DNA of 64,000 nt from Lysobacteraceae bacterium (GTDB lineage Bacteria > Pseudomonadota > Gammaproteobacteria > Nevskiales > Nevskiaceae), in NCBI GenBank assembly GCA_013823855.1, contig PNMW01000021.1, positions 1 through 64,000 of the forward strand, written 5' to 3'. Below the pieces are notes generated by a model. The model did not search any database. It saw only the letters and a list, made by a program, of their open reading frames with translations, and had not been told where the DNA came from. Within the stretch, counting starts at the first letter, position 1. Each line of letters opens with the position of its first letter. A program made the position numbers and the translations under genes. This document shows positions 53,547 through 60,334 of this stretch, piece by piece.

Positions 53547-53586
53547 CGCCGCGCCCGGCCGGACGATGGTCCGGCCGGGCGCGGCG
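53547..53586 (+). terminator. 18-bp perfect GC-rich hairpin between nrdA and nrdB
   Basis: Left arm 53547-53564 (starts CGCCGCGCCC) pairs completely with 53569-53586 (ends GGGCGCGGCG) around the loop GATG, followed by TCTTCATCT. A very stable terminator-like stem that should uncouple or attenuate transcription from nrdA into nrdB. Confidence 0.7.
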
Positions 53587-53779
53587 TCTTCATCTGGGCG
53601 CCGGAATCCGGCGGCAGGCTGCGGACCCGTCCCGGTCAGCGCCGCCGTCACTGCCTTAACCACGGCGCTTGCCGCCGTTGCCGCAACCGCTGCAACGAAT
53701 CGATTGCCACCTGCCAATGCCACACGGCGGGTGTATAAATATCCATCTTCCCAACGCAACTGAAATCCGGAGATCCCCC

Positions 53780-55033
53780 ATGCTCGACTGGGACGACGCC
53801 CCCGCAGCCCCCACCCTCGCGCCGCCGGTGCCGCCGATGATCGACCCGATCGTCGCCAGCCCGCGCGCCGCCGCCCCGGCCGCCCGTCCGGTCTACGCCG
53901 CCCCGGCGCCGACCGCGACGCCGCGCATCCCGGAAGCCAGCGAATTCAAGCTGACGCCGCCGCAGGCCAGGGTCGAATCCGGTGCCACCGGGCTGGAAGA
54001 CATCACCATCGGCGCCCGCCGCATCCAGGTCGACGACAAGAAGATCATCAACTGCCGCGCCGACCTGAACCAGCTGGTCCCGTTCAAGTACGAATGGGCC
54101 TGGAAGAAGTACCTCGACGCCTGCAACAACCACTGGATGCCGCAGGAAATCAACATGAGCGCCGACATCGCGCTCTGGCAGGATCCGAACGGCCTGACCG
54201 ACGACGAGCGGATGATCATCAAGCGCTCGCTCGGCTTCTTCTCGACCGCCGACAGTCTGGTTGCGAACAATCTGGTGCTGGCCGTCTACCGCCACCTGAC
54301 CAACCCGGAATGCCGCCAGTACCTGCTGCGCCAGGCCTTCGAGGAAGCGATCCACACCCACGCCTACCAGTACTGCATCGAAAGCCTGGGCCTCGACGAG
54401 GCCGAGGTGTTCAACATGTACCGCGAAGTGCCGAGCATCCACGACAAGGCGGCGTGGAGCCTGCCGTTCACCCAGAGCCTGGCCGATCAGGAATTCCATA
54501 CCGGCACGCCGGAGAACGACCAGCGTTTGCTCCGCGACCTGATCGCCTTCTACGTCGTGTTCGAAGGCATCTTCTTCTACGTCGGCTTCGTGCAGCTCTT
54601 GAGCTTTGGCCGCCGCAACAAGATGGTCGGCGTCAGCGAGCAGATCCAGTACATCATGCGCGACGAGTCGATGCACATGAACTTCGGCATCGATGTGATC
54701 AACCAGATCAAGATCGAAAACCCGCACCTGTGGACCGCCGCGTTCCAGGAAGAGATCGCGGTGATGCTGAAAGAGGCCACCGAACTGGAAATCAAGTACG
54801 CGCATGACACGATGCCGCGCGGCGTCCTCGGCCTGAACGCCAGCCAGTTCAACGAATACCTGAAGTTCGTCTGCAACCGTCGCTGCTCGCAGATCGGCCT
54901 GAAGCAGCTCTATCCGGGTGCGGAAAACCCGTTCCCGTGGATGAGCGAAGTCATGGACTTGAAGAAGGAAAAGAACTTCTTCGAGACGCGAGTGACCGAG
55001 TATCAGACCGGTGGGGCGTTGAGCTGGGATTAA
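53780..55033 (+). CDS. nrdB: Class I ribonucleoside-diphosphate reductase, beta subunit
   Basis: Small subunit (417 aa) holding the dimetal/radical centre. The sequence belongs to the Chlamydia-like branch of NrdB ([36 protein letters not shown]; ending [14 protein letters not shown]-type tail). Unlike the class Ic chlamydial protein, the radical position in HTHAYQY is Tyr rather than Phe, and the first metal ligand in STADSL is Asp rather than Glu, so an ordinary tyrosyl radical is expected. The first roughly 50 residues are a Pro/Ala-rich extension. A TATAAA at 53734-53739 may be its own -10. Confidence 0.93.
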   Translation: MLDWDDAPAAPTLAPPVPPMIDPIVASPRAAAPAARPVYAAPAPTATPRIPEASEFKLTPPQARVESGATGLEDITIGARRIQVDDKKIINCRADLNQLVPFKYEWAWKKYLDACNNHWMPQEINMSADIALWQDPNGLTDDERMIIKRSLGFFSTADSLVANNLVLAVYRHLTNPECRQYLLRQAFEEAIHTHAYQYCIESLGLDEAEVFNMYREVPSIHDKAAWSLPFTQSLADQEFHTGTPENDQRLLRDLIAFYVVFEGIFFYVGFVQLLSFGRRNKMVGVSEQIQYIMRDESMHMNFGIDVINQIKIENPHLWTAAFQEEIAVMLKEATELEIKYAHDTMPRGVLGLNASQFNEYLKFVCNRRCSQIGLKQLYPGAENPFPWMSEVMDLKKEKNFFETRVTEYQTGGALSWD

Positions 55034-55056
55034 GCCTCCTCAAACGACACCTGAAT

Positions 55057-55093
55057 GCCTTGGGATACTTCAACGGAGGAAGTTTCCCAAGGC
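55057..55093. terminator. Hairpin after nrdB, left border of the AT-rich insertion
   Basis: Arms GCCTTGGGATACTTC and GAAGTTTCCCAAGGC pair over 15 positions with one T-T mismatch around a 7-nt loop. There is no T-run after it. The word TGAATGC flanks the hairpin on both sides. It may be the nrdB terminator, or a recombination-related structure, since base composition changes just here. Confidence 0.5.
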
Positions 55094-55131
55094 TTGAATG
55101 CACTAATGCGCAAGCTTGATACTTAGTAAAA

Positions 55132-55953
55132 ATGAATTCCGTTATTCGGTGGGCGGGAAGTAAGAGAAAGTTACTACCGAAAATCTCGGCATATTGGGAT
55201 GAATCATGTTTGCGATATGTTGAACCTTTCGCAGGTTCTGCTGCGCTTTTTTTTCATGTAAAGCCCAAATTTGCAATTCTTAACGACAATAATTCCGAGC
55301 TTATCCATGCTTACAAGCAGCTACAAGAAGTTCCAAGCTTAATATATAAGAAACTTTCAGAGTACCCGAAATCTCAAGAGTTCTACTATGAACTCCGCGC
55401 TCAAGATGCAAAAATGTTAGACGACGTCACTCGAGCAGCAAGATTTTTTTATCTGAATAGATATTGCTTCAATGGTATATATCGCGTCAATGCCCATGGG
55501 AAATTTAATGTTCCTTATGCGAAATCAAAAACCGGGAATTTTCCTGCGCTTGAGACTTGGTTAGAGGCAGCACTGCAACTAAAGAAAGCAGAATTCAGCT
55601 CTCTAGATTTTGAAAATTTTTTGTTGAGAACAGTTAAAAAAGGGGATTTTGTTTATCTCGACCCGCCTTATGCAGTTAGTAATCGCCGAGTATTTAGTCA
55701 GTATTCTTTAGATAGCTTTGGACTAAATGACATGGATAGACTGGCGAAAACTTTGGAAATAATTGATGCCAGAGGCGCTCGCTTCGTAGTTTCATATGCT
55801 TTGAGCCCAGAAGGGAGGTCGCTTACAGGGAATTGGCATGTACAGCGAGCAAGAATTCAACGGAATGTCGCAGGCTTCCAGAAGCATAGGCGAATTGCGA
55901 TCGAGGTTTTGATTTCAAACCATGAACCTAGAAAAGGAGGTTCAGATGTCTGA
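55132..55953 (+). CDS. Dam-like DNA adenine methyltransferase (D12 class)
   Basis: SAM-dependent N6-adenine methyltransferase of 273 aa. Family start IRWAGSKRKLLPKI, SAM motif YVEPFAGSAALFF (about residues 29-41) and catalytic YLDPPYAVS (DPPY about 176). RYCFNGIYRVNAHGKFNVPY is the usual Dam-like substrate segment. The gene and its two followers are strikingly AT-rich compared with nrdB and the downstream aminotransferase gene, indicating transfer. It overlaps the ParB-like gene by 8 nt. No ribosome-binding site is obvious at 55132. It probably modifies a specific site as self-marking for the module. Confidence 0.88.
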   Translation: MNSVIRWAGSKRKLLPKISAYWDESCLRYVEPFAGSAALFFHVKPKFAILNDNNSELIHAYKQLQEVPSLIYKKLSEYPKSQEFYYELRAQDAKMLDDVTRAARFFYLNRYCFNGIYRVNAHGKFNVPYAKSKTGNFPALETWLEAALQLKKAEFSSLDFENFLLRTVKKGDFVYLDPPYAVSNRRVFSQYSLDSFGLNDMDRLAKTLEIIDARGARFVVSYALSPEGRSLTGNWHVQRARIQRNVAGFQKHRRIAIEVLISNHEPRKGGSDV

Positions 55954-56887
55954 ACAAATCTCACTTGTCGAAACAAAACTCATCGAGCCCAATCCAGAAA
56001 ATCCTCGATTGATATTCCACCAAGACGAGCTGGATGCCTTACAGGAAAGCATCAAAGTACAGGGAATACTCGTTCCCTTAACAATTTATCGAGACGGCAA
56101 AGGATTTCGCATTCTTGATGGAGAGCGGCGCTGGCGCTGTGCTGTAAAACTGGGCTTTGCAAAAGTTCCTGCTATAGCACAGCCAAAGCCAGACAAATTT
56201 ACAAACCTTTTGATGATGTTCGCTATTCATCACAGAAGGAATGAATGGGATCCTCTTCCAACAGCCTTGAAGCTGCAGGTCCTTGAAGACATGTATGCAG
56301 AACGGCATGAAGTCAGGCCCACTGAAAAGCAGCTCGCAGAACTCGCATCGCTCACGCGCGGAGAAGTTCGGAGATATAAAAAACTTCTAGCACTCCCTGA
56401 AAAATACAAGTCAATGCTGCTGGAAGAGCTAACGAAGCCAAGATCACAGCAAATACTAACAGTAGACCACGTCATTGAAGCAGCCGCCGCAGCTCAATCT
56501 CTATCTAAACGTGGAATTATAAGCGAAAAAGAAGAGGACGTCTTCCGAGAGGCCGTCGTTGATAAATTCAAAACAAAGGTTATAGAAAGCACAGTAGATC
56601 CTAGGAGTTTCTCGCGGCTTTCACGAGCTGTCGAACGAGACGAGCTACCTATGCAAGTCGCCAGAAAAGCAGTCCATCGCTTCATTAACGAACCGACCTA
56701 CACAGTTCGTCAAATGTTTACGGAGACTGTTGAGGACCAAGACTATCAGCATGGCACAAACCAGATCGCTGACCGACTTATTGCTCGTCTCGTAGAAGTT
56801 CAAGAGCGCGAATATGAGCTTTCTCCTGCATTACGAGACAGCCTAATTGCTCTCGTGAAGCTGATCCGAAACATCACCAAGGGTTGA
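55946..56887 (+). CDS. ParB/Sulfiredoxin-domain protein of a methyltransferase module
   Basis: A 313-aa protein with an N-terminal ParB-like domain: LIEPNPENPRLIFHQDELDALQESI, then ILDGERRWRCAVKLG (the GERRxR motif, about residues 57-63) that binds nucleotide/DNA in ParB relatives, followed by an HTH-type middle (RPTEKQLAELASLTRGEVRRYKKLL). The rest is helical. ATG 55946 has an excellent AAGGAGG five bases upstream, inside the methyltransferase gene's end. Not a chromosome-partition ParB: there is no parA, and the context is a methylase. It may act as a DNA-binding or CTP-dependent switch for the neighbouring protein. Confidence 0.82.
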   Translation: MSEQISLVETKLIEPNPENPRLIFHQDELDALQESIKVQGILVPLTIYRDGKGFRILDGERRWRCAVKLGFAKVPAIAQPKPDKFTNLLMMFAIHHRRNEWDPLPTALKLQVLEDMYAERHEVRPTEKQLAELASLTRGEVRRYKKLLALPEKYKSMLLEELTKPRSQQILTVDHVIEAAAAAQSLSKRGIISEKEEDVFREAVVDKFKTKVIESTVDPRSFSRLSRAVERDELPMQVARKAVHRFINEPTYTVRQMFTETVEDQDYQHGTNQIADRLIARLVEVQEREYELSPALRDSLIALVKLIRNITKG

Positions 56888-56891
56888 TAAA

Positions 56892-57713
56892 ATGGCGCGC
56901 GTTTATGCGACGCTGTCCGTGGACCTTGTTGAACATGCCGATAGCGCCCACGGCTGTCTAGAAGATCGCGGCTTTAAGGTTGCGATTGAACGCAGCAACC
57001 TTTATTTTCCAAATACACCAACGCTTCTAGGCTCCAAAGGAAAGACAGAATTTATCGTTGAGGTAGTTGAGAAAGTTAGTCGCGTTAAGATTAGTGGTTG
57101 GGTAAACTATGCACGATCGCGCGGCCAAGAAACTTATATTGCTATTACTATTCCAGCGTCAGTAAAAATTACAGCTGAGTTTATGGCCTCAGCTAGCAGT
57201 CAAGGAATCGGGCTATTCACTTCATCAAATGGTTTTTTAACGCCGATTTTTGAAGCACGCGACTTGTCTGTAAATATTGGCGTTCCTGATCTTCGTCTCG
57301 AAAAACTTCCCGTTCGTACAAAACTTAAGCCGGCTTTTGACAAAATTATTGCTGGTCAGATAGTTGACGGATTCAAAGACGCTTGTTTAGTTCTCGAAAA
57401 AGCAGCTCAGAACCACTTAATCAAAGGGATAAAATCTACTCGTATAACTTTTCAAGACCAGAAAACCTTGCGTAATGTGACATATCCGCCTCAGACAATT
57501 CACAGAAAAACTATGGGCCAAGTGAAAACCTGTTTTGAGCAGATAGTCGTCCCTAACCAAGTTGACACGCTGACGCTACAAGCTCTTAAAAGCGTATTAA
57601 AAGATCGTAACGACGCTACACATGATGGCTCTACCCCTGCTTATGTTCGACGAATAAAACGGAATCTAAGCAAGCATCTGCTTGCAATCCTTAATGCCGT
57701 TCGAGTTTTATAA
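56892..57713 (+). CDS. Uncharacterised protein: REase-like N-terminus and HEPN-like C-terminus
   Basis: A 273-aa protein four bases after the ParB-like gene. The N-terminal 100 residues look like a restriction-nuclease-type fold (LYFPNTPTLLGSKGKTEFIVEVVEKV, then WVNYARSRGQETYIAI), with a possible but degenerate ExxEK in place of a clear D...ExK. The C-terminus, LTLQALKSVLKDRNDATHDG, carries RNDATH (Rx4H, about residues 239-244) in a helical context as in HEPN domains. I do not recognise the family. Together with a methyltransferase it could be the effector of a defence module; this is inference. Confidence 0.6.
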   Translation: MARVYATLSVDLVEHADSAHGCLEDRGFKVAIERSNLYFPNTPTLLGSKGKTEFIVEVVEKVSRVKISGWVNYARSRGQETYIAITIPASVKITAEFMASASSQGIGLFTSSNGFLTPIFEARDLSVNIGVPDLRLEKLPVRTKLKPAFDKIIAGQIVDGFKDACLVLEKAAQNHLIKGIKSTRITFQDQKTLRNVTYPPQTIHRKTMGQVKTCFEQIVVPNQVDTLTLQALKSVLKDRNDATHDGSTPAYVRRIKRNLSKHLLAILNAVRVL

Positions 57714-57751
57714 GCGATTAGAGGTGCTAGGCTAGCTTTGAACCTCGCTTA
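57711..57751 (+). terminator. Weak hairpin after the three-gene module
   Basis: TAAGC...GAGGT (57711-57725) can pair with ACCTCGCTTA (57742-57751), with an internal bulge; the loop contains CTAGGCTAG. No T-run. Probably the module's 3' end structure. Confidence 0.35.
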
Positions 57752-57763
57752 GGCCTTGGCAGC

Positions 57764-57797
57764 AAGAATTAATGGGGCCAAAGAATTAATGGGGCCA
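57764..57797. repeat. Tandem 17-bp direct repeat at the right border of the AT-rich module
   Basis: AAGAATTAATGGGGCCA occurs twice without a gap (57764-57780, 57781-57797), followed by GGCTCAATTTAAA. ATTAATGGGGYCAG-type words are reminiscent of repeats seen around REP/RAYT-type elements in gammaproteobacteria; that link is from memory and unproven. It coincides with the return to high GC. Confidence 0.6.
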
Positions 57798-57910
57798 GGC
57801 TCAATTTAAACGGCAGATTCAAACCACCGCAGCCGGCTTGGTTGGCGATCGGCATGAAGTGCGCGATCAAGAACGCTGACCATCGCGAATCTCCATCGGC
57901 CCGTCACCCC

Positions 57911-59131
57911 ATGCCCACCCTCGACCTCACCTTCGTCCGCAGCCAGTTCCCCGCCTTCTCGGAGCCGACGCTGCGGAACACGGTGTTCTGCGAGAACGCT
58001 GGCGGCTCGTACACCGCCGGCACGGTGATCGACCGGCTCGGCGAGTACTACCGGCGGCTCAAGGTGCAGCCTTACTACGCTTATCCGGCGGCAGAAGAAG
58101 CCGGCCAGTGGATGGATGCCGCCTACGCAGCACTGGCGCCGTATCTTGGCGTGACGGCGGATCACCTGCACTTCGGCCCGTCGACCTCGCAGAACACCTA
58201 CGTGCTCGCCCAGGCGTTCCGGGCGCTGCTGCAGCCGGGCGACGAGATCATCGTCACCAACCAGGACCACGAGGCGAACAGCGGGGCCTGGCGGCGGCTG
58301 GCCGGGTTCGGCATCGCGGTGCGCGAATGGCGGGTCGATCCGGCCAGCGGCCTGCTCGATCCGGACGCGCTGGTGGCGCTGCTCACCGAGCGCACGCGGC
58401 TGGTCGCGTTTCCGCACTGCTCGAACCTGCTGGCGCATCTGAACCCGGTGCAGCGGATCTGCGGCCTGCTGCGCGAAGCCGGGGTGATCAGCGTGGTCGA
58501 TGGCGTGTCATATGCGCCGCACGGCCTGCCGGATGTCGCCGCACTTGGCGCCGATCTCTACCTGTTCTCGCTGTACAAGACCTTCGGCCCGCATCAGGGC
58601 CTGATGGTGGTGCGCCCGGCGCTGGCCGGGCGGCTGGCCAATCAGGGCCACGGCTTCAATGCCGGCCAGCCGCGCAAGCGGCTGGTGCCCGCCGGCGCCG
58701 ATCACGCCCAGGTGGCGGCGGCGCGCGGTGTCGCCGAGTACTTCGAGGCGCTCGATGTCCATCACGGCGGCGGCGATGTCGCAGGCCGGCCGGCGCGGGT
58801 CCGGGCGCTGCTGCATCAGGCGGATCAGGACCTGATGCAGCCGTTCCTCGACTGGCTGGATAGCCGCCCCGACGTCCGGCTGCTCGGCCCCCGGCAGGCG
58901 GCCAAGCGTGCGCCGACCTTCGCGCTCGCCACCGACGTCGAGCCGGCGACGCTGATTCCCCGTCTGGCTGCGGAAGGGGTCCTGGCCGGCGCCGGGAACT
59001 TCTATGCCGTGCGCCTGCTTGACGCCATGGGCCTGTCCGCCGCCAGGGGCGTGCTGCGCCTGTCGCTGGTGCACTACAACACGCCGCAGGACGTGGCGCG
59101 CCTGATCGCGGCACTCGACAAGTTGCTCTGA
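57911..59131 (+). CDS. Class V aminotransferase / cysteine desulfurase-like protein
   Basis: PLP enzyme of 406 aa of the SufS/CsdA-like fold group. PLP-contact segments: HFGPSTSQNTYVLAQ, TNQDHEANSGAWRRL, VDGVSYAPHGLPDV and the Schiff-base lysine in YLFSLYKTFGPHQG. The usual active-site cysteine loop of desulfurases is not evident, so it may act on another amino acid (kynureninase/isopenicillin epimerase-like relatives). ATG 57911 begins the conserved N-terminus. No suf/isc genes nearby. Confidence 0.82.
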   Translation: MPTLDLTFVRSQFPAFSEPTLRNTVFCENAGGSYTAGTVIDRLGEYYRRLKVQPYYAYPAAEEAGQWMDAAYAALAPYLGVTADHLHFGPSTSQNTYVLAQAFRALLQPGDEIIVTNQDHEANSGAWRRLAGFGIAVREWRVDPASGLLDPDALVALLTERTRLVAFPHCSNLLAHLNPVQRICGLLREAGVISVVDGVSYAPHGLPDVAALGADLYLFSLYKTFGPHQGLMVVRPALAGRLANQGHGFNAGQPRKRLVPAGADHAQVAAARGVAEYFEALDVHHGGGDVAGRPARVRALLHQADQDLMQPFLDWLDSRPDVRLLGPRQAAKRAPTFALATDVEPATLIPRLAAEGVLAGAGNFYAVRLLDAMGLSAARGVLRLSLVHYNTPQDVARLIAALDKLL

Positions 59132-59829
59132 GACCGCACACCGCACCAGGCGGCTGACGCGGGCCGGATCGACCGGCGTCGCGGCAGGCACCGGGGCATG
59201 CAAGGCGGAAGACCGGGCCTGGAGTTCAGGGGGCCAAGCTCCCGATTCCCCTCGATCAGGAGAAATAGCGCTTCATGTTCAACCTCTTGCAAGACCATGA
59301 CGAATGGGGCTTCAAGCTGGAATCGAGCGACTGACGCCGTCGAGGGGCGCGATCCAGGCCGCGGCACGCGTCGGACTAAAGCAAGACGGGGCGGATCTTT
59401 CCCCGAGCGCCCGGTCGCTCCCGCCGATCGCTCGCACCGCCCTCACCCGTCGTCCGGTGCCGGTTGCGTCATCAGCCGGACGTTGGCAGCGATCAGTTGC
59501 GGTGGCGCCGTGCCGAACTTCGCGCCGGCATCAGCATGGCGATCGGTGCCGCGCCGGCGCGCCGTCGACCAGGAACGGCCGAGGTCGGTCCGCCCGGCTG
59601 TGCCTGCCGCAGGAGGGCAGGCAGCCGGACGTTGATCGCAGCACCGTCCGGCTGCGGCCTTCGGTCATCGAATCGATGCAAACGGCTGTCGAGCCTGGCG
59701 CCGTCCGGCACTACCATGGCGGTCATTCGATGCCGCGCACATCCGCTGCGGCCGCGCCGGAGAGTCCGCGATGATTTCGATGCAGGCCGCGATCGACAGC
59801 CCCCGCCGCCCGGGCGGCAGAGCCTCGCG
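59132..59829. other. Roughly 700-bp stretch without a convincing gene
   Basis: Overlapping open frames here are Arg/Pro-rich and typical of random GC-rich translation. The only orderly item is a 19-codon frame at 59275-59334 (MFNLLQDHDEWGFKLESSD) with AGGAG 12 nt upstream; it might be a tiny peptide gene or a gene fragment. No RNA structure was recognised. Confidence 0.35.
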
Positions 59830-60315
59830 ATGAGCCCGGCGCTCGCCACCCGCCCGACCGTCGAGGCCGGGATCGAAGCGCTGCTGCATCGGGTCTGCCC
59901 GCTCTATGCCCATGTCGGCATGACCGTCGAGCAGGCGCGCGACGGCCATTACCGCTGCCAGCTGCCGATGACGGCCGCCAACAGCAATCACCTCGGCACC
60001 ATCCACGCGGCGCTGCAGTGGGCGCTGGCCGAAGTGCTCGGCGGCCTCGCGGTGCTGACGATCTTCCCGCCCGAACGCTTCGCCCGGCTGTACGCCGCGG
60101 TGAGCGCGGCCGAGGTCCAGTTCATCCGTCCGGCGCGCGGCGCGCTGATCGCCGAGGCGCAGCTGGCCAGCGCCGAGCACGACCGGGTGCGGGCCGCCGT
60201 CGACGCCGGCAACGAAGGCCGCTTCAGCCTCGACGCCGAGGTGCGCCTCGACGATGGCAGCGTCGTCGCCCGCCTGCGCGGCGACTACATCGTCCGGCCG
60301 CGGCGCACCGGCTGA
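59830..60315 (+). CDS. Hotdog-fold thioesterase (DUF4442/PaaI-like)
   Basis: A 161-aa single-domain hotdog protein. The segment NSNHLGTIHAALQWALAEVLGG (HxGT...A-L-x-x-x-x-E) is the active-site helix of PaaI/DUF4442-type acyl-CoA thioesterases. C-terminal LDAEVRLDDGSVVARLRGDYIV completes the fold. The start is at ATG 59830; the longer upstream frame lacks support. It lies 19 bp before the regulator gene and may be co-transcribed with it. Confidence 0.75.
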   Translation: MSPALATRPTVEAGIEALLHRVCPLYAHVGMTVEQARDGHYRCQLPMTAANSNHLGTIHAALQWALAEVLGGLAVLTIFPPERFARLYAAVSAAEVQFIRPARGALIAEAQLASAEHDRVRAAVDAGNEGRFSLDAEVRLDDGSVVARLRGDYIVRPRRTG

Positions 60316-60334
60316 GCCGCCGGCCACCTCGACC

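Noticed and set aside
55946-56887. Chromosome-partition ParB (spo0J)
   Set aside because: No parA beside it, AT-rich foreign composition, and coupling to a DNA methyltransferase; only the domain is shared.
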